This document shows positions 37,178-47,560 of a stretch of 64,000 bases of DNA, piece by piece; position 1 is the stretch's first letter, and every line of letters starts with the position of its first letter. Under the pieces are notes generated by a model. That model was given only the letters and a program-made list of their open reading frames with translations. It ran no database searches and was not told the origin of the DNA. The position numbers were made by a program, and so were the translations under genes. This DNA is from Cadophora sp. MPI-SDFR-AT-0126 (taxonomy: Eukaryota > Ascomycota > Leotiomycetes > Helotiales > Ploettnerulaceae). The stretch covers positions 2,666,001 to 2,730,000 of the forward strand of contig JAGMVK010000002.1 of NCBI GenBank assembly GCA_020747065.1. Reading direction: 5' to 3'.

Positions 37178-37667
37178 TTGTCTCAGACGTCAGAGCGAAT
37201 TCACGTCTGACCACTTTTTATCAGAAATGACCTGATAGATTTATGGATTAGTTTGTGTCAATACGTGCGAAGAATAACATTCTTCTAAACAGAATATTAA
37301 CTTCTAAAATGATGGACAAATGCGGAAATCCTCATGTGAATTTCTTGACGACGCCAGGAAAATGACGCTACAGAACGGAGTTGGAACTTGAGTAGCTGGT
37401 AAGCAATAAGAAACTGTGTGCCGAGTCGCCGTGGCTCTTCCCGCAAGGTCCCCGTAAAGAAGCTTGTGCTCAAACCTTATCAAACTTATCCGTCGTTCCG
37501 ATTCCGACACCCGTACTTGTGGGCACAGATGTTTTTCTGGCTTCGTTCACTCTAGCCGGTGATATGTAGCTCATAACCGGTAGTATTTGCTACTTGTAAT
37601 TCCGACGGAGGAAAAGCGCCCATTATCGATCTAAATTTCGTTTTACCGAATAAAGATTATAGTACAA
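37178..37667. other. Intergenic (convergent)
   Basis: About 490 bp between convergent genes. No feature recognised. Confidence 0.4.
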
Positions 37668-38960
37668 CTACTCGTCATCTTCACCTTCTGACCACGAAAA
37701 GAGACGATCGCTCTCTTCTCCACCAAATGGGGTGTCCATAAAGTAGGGCTCTGAAAGGAATTCAAATTTCACACCAACTTTCTTAAACACAACCCTGAGA
37801 TTATCCATGTCCGACAGCGGTCCATAGCAGGATCCGTCATTAGACCAACACTCGCAAGGCTGAAACCACACTATGACCCTTTTCAAAGCAAGAAATCGCT
37901 TTTCTTTCGCAGCTGCTAATTGGCGAAGCCTACTGAGCCGAAGTGACCTGTTGGGATCCTCTCGATGCATTCTGAGCATTGCAAACTGGAGTTGAAGTTC
38001 TTCCAGGTTTGGTGGCAGGACATCAACCAGACTCGAAGCCTCATCGCTGACATTGTATAAAAGCTCGTCGAGTATGGCTAGTTTTTTCAATTTGAGAAAT
38101 CCCGTGAGAGCACCAAACAGTGAAGTTCGCAGAAACTCAGCAGCGTCGCTTGAGGCAATTTCCAAATGTGCCAAACTTTCAGCATGTAGTCCGACTGCTT
38201 GACCAAACGTAAACGGTTCCATCCCTTTAGCATAGCCATGTGACGTTTCCCATGGAGTGAGCATTTCGAAAGTAAAGCGCTCTAATGCTTTGATGCTGGC
38301 GAGCACGTCGGGAAGACAGCCAATTTCCTGCTGACTGCACGTGCGAAATTGGAGGTCGGTAACGGGCGACGACCTCGATTGATGTGCTTGGAATATTTTC
38401 CTGAAGGCAGATGTAAAAGTAATTCCTTCTATCAAAAACCTTCGCAGATGAGTCGCCCAAAGTACACGCTCGATGATCTCGAGTGGATCTGATGACTGCT
38501 CATCTCCATTGTGGTCTCTGCCATTGGAAAAGTCCAGGTGAAGGGTTTGAATGCCTGGAGATGCTAGCATGGATAGCTGGAAGTTATTTGGTGGAGGCTG
38601 AAGAGATAGCGTTTGGAGGTTTGGGAGTACACCAAGGAGGTTTGCATGATCTCCAAATCGATGTTGCCGAAGGTGCATCCACACCTTGACATAAAGTCTC
38701 GACACATAAGGTTGGAGATGCCGATTTCTAGTAAGTGTATCTACTAGCTGTGCGAATACATGGAGATTGTTATCGTTTGTCGCGTCACTTGCCCTTGTTG
38801 GAAATAGCAGCTTCAGATTGATGGATTGGTACAGAAGGCGGTGTGCCGGACCAGAGAGTCGATTCGAAACGAGTGCGACATTGTAAAGGTCTTTCCGCGA
38901 CAAGTGACTTAAGATATCTAGTAGGATATCGTTGGATAATGCTGATAATGTTAAGGACAT
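37668..38960 (-). CDS. F-box protein
   Basis: Single exon, 430 aa. The N-terminal F-box is clear (LSNDILLDILSHLSRKDLYN, about residues 8-45). A leucine-rich-repeat-like middle follows (LLGVLPNLQTLSLQP, SPGIQTLHLDFSN, PPNLEELQLQFAMLR), which in this class binds the substrate of the SCF ubiquitin ligase. The end is acidic (SWSEGEDDE). No damage seen. Its target is unknown. Confidence 0.85.
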   Translation of the reverse strand: MSLTLSALSNDILLDILSHLSRKDLYNVALVSNRLSGPAHRLLYQSINLKLLFPTRASDATNDNNLHVFAQLVDTLTRNRHLQPYVSRLYVKVWMHLRQHRFGDHANLLGVLPNLQTLSLQPPPNNFQLSMLASPGIQTLHLDFSNGRDHNGDEQSSDPLEIIERVLWATHLRRFLIEGITFTSAFRKIFQAHQSRSSPVTDLQFRTCSQQEIGCLPDVLASIKALERFTFEMLTPWETSHGYAKGMEPFTFGQAVGLHAESLAHLEIASSDAAEFLRTSLFGALTGFLKLKKLAILDELLYNVSDEASSLVDVLPPNLEELQLQFAMLRMHREDPNRSLRLSRLRQLAAAKEKRFLALKRVIVWFQPCECWSNDGSCYGPLSDMDNLRVVFKKVGVKFEFLSEPYFMDTPFGGEESDRLFSWSEGEDDE

Positions 38961-39917
38961 GATGATAGTTTGCAGATGTTGGAAGTCGGATGGAATTTTC
39001 AGAGGTGACGATACTTGAGATGACGGGATGAGTCATCCGGTGTTATTCCTTCGCTGCTTGGCATTACCACGACAGTAACATGCATATTCTTTCGCGCACA
39101 TGAGATCAGAATGCAGCCTGAAGACTTATATTTCGTTCCTAAGTTTAATTTAATTTCATATCATGCAGAGTGGTATGAAGCAGAGAAAATTGCTCGCCCT
39201 TTGAAAGTCTGTGCATCTTTCATCCATGTTTTGTTTACTCGCTTAAAAACAGGGGTCGGCTCATAGAATTTGCAAAAATCAGAGATCATATTTGCTACGA
39301 CTGGGACGAATACTGTAGAGTCCTTTCTTTCGTCTTCAGTCAGTATCGAGTAGTACACTCTTCTAATCTATCCACTCAACCTCCACCTTCATCTCTCCAA
39401 TACTGCCTAGCTGGTAGGTTGTAGTCTGCTATGACATTACAGTCTAGACCTAGTGTGATTTCATAGTTGAGAAAATTCCCAAAAAGCAAGGAACAGACGG
39501 CATGGAGCGCCAGTTCGTCAGGCACAACCAGCATCTGAACGAAGTAGAAAAGAATGATCTGACCAGTAAACCGGGGGGGGGGGAACAATGACAAGATAGG
39601 CCACTTGGCTACGGGATGGAAGCATTTCGTTGCACTTAGGAAATACGACCTACAAAATCCACATGGAAATCGTTCCGATAATCACATCAACTCATTAAGT
39701 CGATCGTCCGTTGGCTAGAGTCTATCAGGGTCTCAAAAATCGCTACGTATGTATTGACCCTCCCAGTGGCTGATAATTGCTAACGCTATATACACGTTTG
39801 CGGATTCCCCACAAGCTCCAGGGACGCTAGCTGCTACGCTGACCCTGCGACGGACATCGACATTCGTAATCCCAAAACTATGTTCTAACCAAATCCATCA
39901 TCAATCCCTTTCATTAA
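38961..39917. other. Intergenic with possible gene relics
   Basis: About 950 bp. On the complement, 39376-39594 and 39161-39358 are two short ORFs in different frames with protein-like composition (LDCNVIADYNLPARQYWRDE; MISDFCKFYEPTPVFKRVNK). They cannot be joined by a normal intron and may be a decayed gene. An 11-G run lies at 39573-39583. Confidence 0.35.
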
Positions 39918-41633
39918 TCATCTCATCGTGATAGCCGGGAAGAATCTCGGCCCCGCAAAGCCCCTAGCGACAACACTCTGAATATCGATATTTCCGGTCG
40001 AACTGTGATGCGGACTCCACATCTTCAGCAGAATGAATCGTCCACTGACAGGTGGGTCGAAACGGATCGTACATTTGCTCTTATCTCGCTCGATGAAGAA
40101 TCTTGCATGCGGCACCATAAGCTCTCCTCCTACGGCTCGGACTGCTTCTTGGGTTGCTGCTTGGGATGCTTCTGCGGCCTCCGCTAACGTGATGTTGCTG
40201 GCTGTTTCTCGTCGTCTGAGACGAGGTGATCTGCCGATGCCGAGGAGATAGTCCTCGTGCCATGGACCTGATGGGTCTGCGTTATCGTCCTCGCTGCTGT
40301 CTGAGTCTTCGAAGCGGATGGAGCTCATTACACGATGCAGTGTTCGATGCCGGGAAGATTGCGCCGGGGGTTCGTCGCCTTCGGAATCACTGCATTCCGT
40401 CGTGACTTGGAATGCTGGCGCATTTTCTGTGAACTCGGATGGGATTTGCGCCGTCCGGTAATCACAATCTTCGTCTTCGAGTCCTATGTTGTAAAGTCGT
40501 CGTGCACGAGCTTGGGCAGTTGACATGCTGCCATCCTCATTGTGTCTAACGGACATTATTGGTGGCAACTCATTAGCTCGCTGGGATGCAGAGCGTCTTG
40601 GTCGGGCCGGCGAGTATTGTATCTGATACTGAGCCGTACGGGTCAAGAGATCGTCAGATGTCATGGAGATAAATACCATGCCTTCCTGAACACTGGAAGC
40701 TATTAGCCCCAGGCTTGCAAAATGAGGAGTAACTTACGGAGCAGTATAACCAGAATGGGGAGCTTTGATAACCAGTTCTTTTAAACTGAATACCGTTGCT
40801 CCTTGATGTCGGAGGACCAGATTACATCGATTGCTCTTGGTGCAGTATACTGTGGAGTCGTTCTTTAATACGTTCTCAGCAGCATAATTTCCTCCATGTT
40901 CTGAAAAGATCCCTCCATCACAGCTAACAATTTCCATCTTGAGTTTCCCAGGCTCCACTTGGCCATACCGTCCATAGCTGAATCCCGTGAAGCCAGAGTC
41001 CAATTTATCCGATTCAATTTTTCTTCGTTTGGCCCTCCGATTCTGCTCGCTGTCCGGCGAATAATCGTGAGGCTCAAGAGCTGGGGGCGAGATATTTGGG
41101 ACAGGATCATCCAGGAGCGCCCGCAGCGTAGAGCTGGCCTGCTCCAGTTGTCTTCCAGCAAATTGTAAGTCAGCTAGGCCATTACTCGCAGTCATCTCCC
41201 TCTCCCGCTGTGCCTGGTTCCTCTCCGAAAATCTATCACTTATTGATAGTCGAGTCCTTCCCCGTCTAGCATTCTGCCTAGCATTGATCCCAAATCTCGA
41301 AGGCGAGGCTCGTTCGCGGGAAGATGGTTCGGCTTGCGGGGGATTTGGTGGCAACACAAAGAGGGGTGAGACTTCACTATCTTCACGGCGTATACGTCGC
41401 CTTCTATCTGGATCCTGATCTGAAGACATGCTTGGTCCGCTCGCTAATTGTGATCCAGGTTGGGCGGGTGTCCCTCGTCTTCGATGAGCACGCTCTATGG
41501 CACGGTATAATTCTCCAGAAGGGCTGATGTCATCGGGCGACTGGGTATTGTCGAGTATCTCCCTAACGATCCGGTCTGCCGTCTCGCTGTAGGGGTTTGA
41601 GGCGGGAGGGTCATCAAAATTTCCAGACTGCAT
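39918..41633 (-). CDS. Conserved fungal protein, possible galactose-binding-like fold
   Basis: Complement of 39918-40692 and 40738-41633, 556 aa; the 45-bp intron rebuilds SGYTAPVQEGMVF. The first about 210 residues are polar, Arg/Ser-rich and disordered, with a basic cluster (NRRAKRRKIES) that could be a nuclear signal. The conserved core (about 215-340) contains EIVSCDGGIFSEHGGNYAAE, VLKNDSTVYCTKSNRCNLVL and FSLKELVIKAPHSGYTAP. This layout resembles a jelly-roll, F5/8-like domain, but that is inference. The C-terminal core resumes at ARFFIERDKSKCTIRFDPPV-like strands (about 495-540). An acidic Ser-rich stretch lies between. I do not recognise a named protein. It could be an adaptor of a ubiquitin or chromatin complex. 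Confidence 0.7.
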
Positions 41634-42253
41634 AGTGAAGATGTCAGTATGGATGTAGTAGAGAACAAAGTCCAGGAGTGGGTTCGCAGACCATTAATGG
41701 TAACGGTCTCGGCATGGAAATGGCAGCACGGCCAGGTGTGGTATTTGTTCAAAATTGAGGTTTGAGTCTAGGAGGGTCGAAGAGGAGACGCTGTTGACAA
41801 TAGGGCGAGTACTGAAGGTTTTGGATGGTCGAGGAGGCTCTGGGCATGGTGGGATTGCCCTTTCTTTGATGAGATGAGGTTGTTTGGGGCTCTTGTGGCT
41901 GTTCCGGTGACTTGCTTGCTGCTCGGCTTTGTGGGGTTGAGCCCCTGTAATTGGATGGATGGATTGTCAGCTTCTGATAACGCGCCAAGATCAGGAACCG
42001 AGAAGCAGCCGCGTTAATGACTTTTGGCGCGCGTTTGTATTCTTTGATCTTGGGGATAGCTTCACTTTCGAACGATATTGACACGCTACCGGGCAGATAG
42101 AAGTTTTAAAATACTGCGCCGGTCAGTGGCGACTTCTCACCTTCCCGACGCCAACGCGATTTTTCCAAACGAACGACACCAGGCTCCTCTTGACCTGAAA
42201 GCTACTCCTTCGGAGCTGTCTCCTTCCCACGCTCTTCAACACAACAAGCAAAC
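41634..42253. other. Divergent promoter region upstream of AOS1
   Basis: About 620 bp. A 111-codon ORF on the complement (41749-42084) is Ser/Pro/Gln-rich and has no family character, so I treat it as chance or leader sequence. Confidence 0.4.
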
Positions 42254-43555
42254 ATGGAAGGCATAACTCCAATCCCGCCCTTCCCAGCTCAGGATCTCCC
42301 GATCTTGGGCGATGCGCCTACTTCTGCGCCAGTACAACTCCCAGCTCCAATGGGAATCAGCGCTGGTAAGGCAGCCTTGCCCCAGTCGCAAACCTTCCAC
42401 TAACAAGTCGCAGATGAAATTGCACTCTACGACCGACAAATTCGGCTCTGGGGCGTCCAGGCGCAAGAAAAGATCCGTAATGCCAACATCCTCCTCATCA
42501 CCATGAAGGCGCTCGCCAACGAAATAGCCAAGAACCTCGTTCTAGCAGGCATCCACTCCCTCACGATCGTCGACCACGAACTCATCACCCCAAACGATCT
42601 AGGCTCCCAATTCTTCATCTCCGAGTCCGACGTTGGTATGAACCGAGCAGAGGCTGCTGCGCCGCAGATCAGAAAGCTGAATCCGAGAGTTAGCGTTATT
42701 GTCGACCAGACGGATATCAGATTGAGAGGCCCTGATTACTTTGGTGCATTCGATGTTGTTATTGCGACAGACTTGCACCCGGATTCTTTGAACATTATCA
42801 ATACGGCTACGAGGATTAATCACAGACCGTTCTATGCGGCGGGTGTACATGGTTTCTACGGTTTCATATTCTCGGATTTGATTCAGCATGACTATGTGGT
42901 TGAGAGGGAGAAGAGCAATAGGGCTACGGTTCTTGGACCAGAGACGCGGACGCGGAGTGTTGTTGATGTCAAGGTCAAGAAGGAGGGCGGAAAGAACGTC
43001 GAGATGGTCACAAAGCGGGAGCTCTATTCTACATGGTTCCTGGCCAGCGATGCTGCGAGTTTACCCGCCGAATTCCTGAAGAGCAGACGTCGATTGAAGG
43101 CCGTTACTCCAATCCTATCCTGTCTTCGTGCTCTATGGGAATTCTTACAATTCAACGATGGGCGCCTTCCAAGCACAACCGATGATCTCAAGATGTTCAC
43201 AGTCCTAGCTACGCAAAAGCACAAGGCTTTAGGTCTCCCAGATGAAACACTCAGATCGGAAGTCCTTCGCAAATTCTTGCAGAACCTAGGAAGCGAGATT
43301 GCCCCAGTTACAGCTGTCCTCGGTGGTCAACTCGCACAAGATGTTATAAATGTTCTCGGTGCTCGCCAACAACCAATTCAGAACATGGTCATCTTCGATG
43401 GCGACACGATGGAAGCACCAAGCTATCCTCTGCACCCTGAAGGTCTTCTTGGCGAAGCCTTACTGCCTCTTTCCGTCGGAGCTGAGAATGGTGCTATTAT
43501 GGATGGAATCTTGCCGATGAATGGCGGTTTCCAACCTGACATCATCCCAGTCTGA
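42254..43555 (+). CDS. AOS1: SUMO-activating enzyme subunit 1
   Basis: Exons 42254-42365 and 42414-43555, 417 aa. Aos1 pairs with Uba2 to adenylate and activate SUMO in the nucleus. The E1 adenylation fold starts at DEIALYDRQIRLWGVQAQEK, followed by NANILLITMKALANEIAKNL, the strand LTIVDHELITPNDLGSQFF and RAEAAAPQIRKLNP. As expected of Aos1, there is no catalytic Cys domain. The C-terminal part has PVTAVLGGQLAQDVINVLG, the conserved E1 helix. Length is slightly above the yeast protein because of a Pro-rich N-terminal extension (about 35 residues) and a Gly/Asn-rich tail. Confidence 0.93.
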
Positions 43556-43820
43556 GATCCCATGACGGGACGAATGTAAGATAGACAGGTGCTGGTTTCT
43601 GACATGCCATTGTGCAATATGTAATGGATCTGAGGCATATGGTTGATGGCAGGAAGCTCGGATACGGCCGCAAATGTGCCAGGATAACAGAGCTGGCGTT
43701 AATCGGGAAGGAGTTGAGGCGCCCATTAGATGATAACCATGGCTGTCAAGGGGCCTGGAAATATCATCGACCATCGCCTCAATCGTCCCACACCTGAGAT
43801 TTTGAACATGTCCCATCGCT

Positions 43821-44944
43821 TCAATCTTCCGTTGAGTCGTCATCTTCATCAGAGCCTTCCTCGAGCTCCTCCATACCCTCATCCGCACTCTCCAGCCCAT
43901 CTTCCCTACTCTCCTCGCCCTCATCCCCACTATCCTCATCATCACTACTCTCCCTCCCGCTCTTCCTTCCCTTCCCCGGCCCCATAACAACTCCCTCCCC
44001 CTTCCTCACAAAAACATAACTCCTCGCACTCCTCTCCTCCCCTCTCCACCCTCCACCATCCTTCCCACCATTCTTCGCCCTCACAACCCCCAAGGTCCTC
44101 GCATGTTTATACCCCGGATACGCACTCGCTTGAAACTTAAAACTCATCGCGACTTCCAGTCCAGAATGCCGTGCTAAATCGCGGATATTCCAGAGTGTGT
44201 AGGGCTCGCCTTCGAAGAGCGTGACGATTATGGAGGATCCGTGCCGCGGTGAGAGGGAAGGGATGGCGCGCTTGAAAAAGGAGACGAGGAGTTCTGTAAA
44301 TTGTCAGTCCAGCTTCATGGAATGGGAAGGTCAATTGAATTTTGGAAAGTGGAAGTAAGGAATTGGGAGTTGGAGCTTGGGGATTGAATCATACCTTGAT
44401 TATACCTCACCTGCCTATTAACATCCGTACTCTTCCCACCGACATGCGGGAAGTTAAAGAATATCCTATCCATCCCTCCTCCCCCAACACTCTTCTTCCC
44501 CTCCACCCCCTTCCCACTTGGCCCCCAAGGCTTCATCTTCCCAGCATCAACACCATACCGCACACATCCTCCCCCTTCTTCTACAATCCTTATATTCTCC
44601 TCCACATGCGGATACTTCTCCTTTAATTCTGGTAAGGACTCGAGGACTGTTGCGACTAGGGATGTGCAGCCGTGGTGGGTTATGAGGGAGCGTGCGAAGG
44701 AGAGGTCGCCTTCGCCGACGAGGAGGATGGTCTCGCTGGGTGAGAAGGGGAGTGTTGGTTTGGTGGAATGGTTGGGCTTGATTTTGAGGTCGAAATTGGA
44801 CTTGGAATTGGAAGGATTCGAAGAGTTAGCATGTTTCTGCAATTGCGGTTTTGATTTTGAGATCCCGGATGGGCGGGTGAGTTTTGTGGGTTTATGTTTC
44901 TTGGATTGGCTGCCATTGAGTTTTAAACGTTTGTTCTTGCCCAT
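43821..44944 (-). CDS. BMT5: rRNA uridine-N3 methyltransferase, BMT5-like (DUF2431)
   Basis: Complement of 43821-44293 and 44395-44944, 340 aa. The family methylates a uridine of 25S rRNA at N3 in the nucleolus. The N-terminus is very basic (MGKNKRLKLNGSQSKKHKPT). The SAM-binding motif is ILLVGEGDLSFARSL (about residues 72-86). The DUF2431 block RIFFNFPHVGGKSTDVNRQV follows, and the intron rebuilds YNQELLVSFFKRA. After PSLSPRHGSSIIVTLFEGEP the domain ends near YPGYKHARTLG. A long acidic Asp/Glu/Ser tail (about the last 55 residues) is unusual in length but common in nucleolar proteins. Confidence 0.88.
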
Positions 44945-45453
44945 TGTGACGATTGGGTGTGGAGGATGTTGACGATTGGATCTGAGCGAGGATGATGAGA
45001 AGGCTGGGATTTTGCCGATGGAAAATCTGGTGCGGGCCGAACCTTTGTCAGCCTCGTTCTTCGTGTCACATTAGAATAACATTCTGATTTCCACAATTTC
45101 TCACGCAGAACTCTACACCAACTTCTTCGCAAGTGCGATTAATATTCATATTTCTTTTCCAAATGTACTTTTCATTTCGCTCAATCACGTATCGGATCGT
45201 TTTCTCTCATGTTCATCTAAACATCTCGTACACTAACGACGCTTCTAAACGTTATCTTGCGGCGTAAGCCTTGGCGTTGTGCAAAGATGAATAGATCTGA
45301 GGAGGAGCAAGCCGTTGCAAGGATCTCGGACTTTCTGGACTTTCCGTAGCATAGCTAAGTTTTGGTACTCCATTCCATGGCCAAAGGATAGGATTGTGTA
45401 GCTGAGATGAGGTGAGACGAATAAGTAGAGGTTCCCCCCTGACATGATCATGA
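44945..45453. other. Divergent intergenic region
   Basis: About 510 bp between BMT5-like and the PAN-like gene. No feature recognised. Confidence 0.4.
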
Positions 45454-46896
45454 TGTCTTTCCACCGATCATTTTCCTTCTTCTACGCGTATCGGCTACGT
45501 ATTTCGTGCTGTACTGTTTCTTTCTGTTCCAGTATCTGAACTCTGTGGTATCAACATGAAAACACAGACATCAAGCGCAAGTTTCTGCGCAGAAACAAGC
45601 TACACTGCCCCCAAAGGCCTCCAATTCTCCCTCTACTGCGACCAAGACCGGACAAGCGTCGGCGACATCGACAATGCCGGAGCAGATACTGTCGAAGACT
45701 GTCTGAAGCAATGTTCACTGCACGCGGGAAAAGCCTGTGGAGCCGCAGCATTCGATTCCACCGCTCGGAAATGCTACTTCAAGAAGAGCACAATCACAGA
45801 AGTCGGTGCCGTGACACGAGAAGGATGGATCCTCGGCGTTGCAAATAGAACGCAGTATCAATCTCTGTCAACAGAGTGTTCGAACAACGGAGGCAGTCAG
45901 AGCGCTCAAAATGGACTCAATTTCACCGTCCATTGCAACCAGACCGTCAATGGCTTCGATGTGTGTCCCGACGACTCACCGGAGTGTAGAGTTCATGCGG
46001 AGAGTCTCGACAAATGTCTCGATGTCTGCTCGACTTTACATCCGCTTTGCACAGGTGTGGCATGGGACCCAAGTCTCCAATTCGGATACCTGAACTGCTA
46101 TCCAAAAAACGCAACCGCTCGAGTCTTCGACAACGCGCGTGTCGCAGCAGGGGGGGGGGGGGGGGGGCTCCGTTGCGCAAAAGCTCTCCTCGATGTCCCC
46201 ACTGACGATTGCGCTACTGCTGTCGGCGGCACCGTTGAAGCTAGTAACACAGACTCTTTCAAGCTCTTGTGTGGAGAAGATCGTCCGGGACATAATCTCA
46301 CAACTCAGCATGCTAGCTCGCTTAGAGACTGTGTTGACACATGCGCCACTTATACGCAAGCGAATTGCGTTGGTGCGGTATTCGATACTAACATGATCAA
46401 TGGCTATGAGAACTGCTACCTGAAGTCTCTAGTTGGACTCACGACGTCACAGAGTGGTTTTACTTTCGCATTGCGGCAGACGAACTCGATCAACTCGAAC
46501 AATTCAAAACCTCCTTCTTCCGACAAATCCTCAAGCAGCAAAGCATGGATCGCCAGCCCTGTCATCAGCGCCATCGTCGCCCTCTCCTTGATCTTAGCCG
46601 CTATCTGGTGGTTTCGAAAGAGAAAGGTCAGCAAGAAGGAGGTCGAAAATACGGGGAATTCGAGCACACAAAACCGCTGGCTTGGTCACGAAACAAATAG
46701 TGCAAATGCATTGAAGTATGGGCCTGTCAGATCGGAGCTCGATGATGCAAATGCGGCCATGAAATATGAAGTGGGTTCCGGTGTGCATGATGCGAATACG
46801 CCCAAGTATGAGCTTGATCCAGAGAATCGGCCAATAGAGATGGATTCTACGATGAAGAATGGAGTTGTGGATGGGAGAGGTATGGGGAGAGTGTAG
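45454..46896 (+). CDS. PAN/apple-like single-pass membrane protein with poly-Gly tract
   Basis: The safest start is Met at 45556 (446 aa). The frame is open upstream to Met codons at 45445-45454, and that extension (RIGYVFRAVLFLSVPVSELC) looks like a signal peptide, which an outer domain of this type needs, so I prefer it (about 480 aa). Three Cys-rich modules follow, with patterns like VEDCLKQCSLHAGKACGAA, LDKCLDVCSTLHPLCTGVAW and LRDCVDTCATYTQANCVGA, resembling PAN/apple repeats. A run of 18 G (46150-46167) encodes six Gly between modules two and three. A Ser/Asn linker leads to one membrane helix (PVISAIVALSLILAAIWWF) with a basic stop-transfer RKRKVSKK and a cytosolic tail. A cell-surface binding or sensing role is inferred. 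Confidence 0.75.
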   Translation, partial: CLSTDHFPSSTRIGYVFRAVLFLSVPVSELCGINMKTQTSSASFCAETSYTAPKGLQFSLYCDQDRTSVGDIDNAGADTVEDCLKQCSLHAGKACGAAAFDSTARKCYFKKSTITEVGAVTREGWILGVANRTQYQSLSTECSNNGGSQSAQNGLNFTVHCNQTVNGFDVCPDDSPECRVHAESLDKCLDVCSTLHPLCTGVAWDPSLQFGYLNCYPKNATARVFDNARVAAGGGGGGLRCAKALLDVPTDDCATAVGGTVEASNTDSFKLLCGEDRPGHNLTTQHASSLRDCVDTCATYTQANCVGAVFDTNMINGYENCYLKSLVGLTTSQSGFTFALRQTNSINSNNSKPPSSDKSSSSKAWIASPVISAIVALSLILAAIWWFRKRKVSKKEVENTGNSSTQNRWLGHETNSANALKYGPVRSELDDANAAMKYEVGSGVHDANTPKYELDPENRPIEMDSTMKNGVVDGRGMGRV

Positions 46897-47560
46897 CTGA
46901 TTTGAAAGGGATGTGGAGGGAGAGAGTCTGCTACGCAACAGTGGAAAGGAAGGTTCGATTCTTGATGTGGCACGTTGATATCAAGACGAGCAGGCGCTAC
47001 AGAGACATTCACCAATCACCGCTTGGCGCAGCATGTGACCACCATAATGCATCCTGCCCACATGATTCTTCTCCTTCTCCATCTACGCTTTGATAAAACA
47101 CAAAAATATTGAGAGCTTCTAGGCAAACCAGTGGATCTTATGCATTCGACAAACTTGTGGGAAAGATTGATTATAATTTCCAAAACCAGCTTCTTTCTCT
47201 CTTTACCTTAATCTGATTTCATAGTTGCTTCTCAACCCTCGCGTGCGAGTCTTCCCACAGTATAAGGCACAGATATGTGGGCGGACAACATGCTGGGCTA
47301 TGCAGCTGAAGCAACGCATGTATGGTAGATCTCGCAGCCATCACTGTCCTATCAGAGTGCAGCAGTTTTTTAGTAGTTTTTTTTTTTTTTTTTTTGTGAA
47401 TCCAGCCTCACTAGTCCGTGGAGGCGGTGCTACCAAGATGCCAACAAGGCTGGCGCCTTCTACAACGAGGTCTCATCACCGCATCTTTTCATCCTCGTTC
47501 TTATTGTCAGATCTCTCTAATTTCTCGCTCTTTCGATTCTCTTTCGCAAAGCTCGCTACA
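46897..47560. other. Intergenic and 5' leader
   Basis: About 660 bp. It includes a run of 19 T at 47377-47395. The ORF reading through it from 47225 is the open leader of the next gene, not a separate gene. Confidence 0.4.

Noticed and set aside
41749..42084. 111-codon ORF upstream of AOS1
   Set aside because: Low-complexity composition, no start context or family resemblance, located in a divergent promoter region.
47377..47395. Poly-T run as a retroelement tail
   Set aside because: No retroelement coding sequence or target duplication nearby; simple 5'-leader homopolymer is sufficient.
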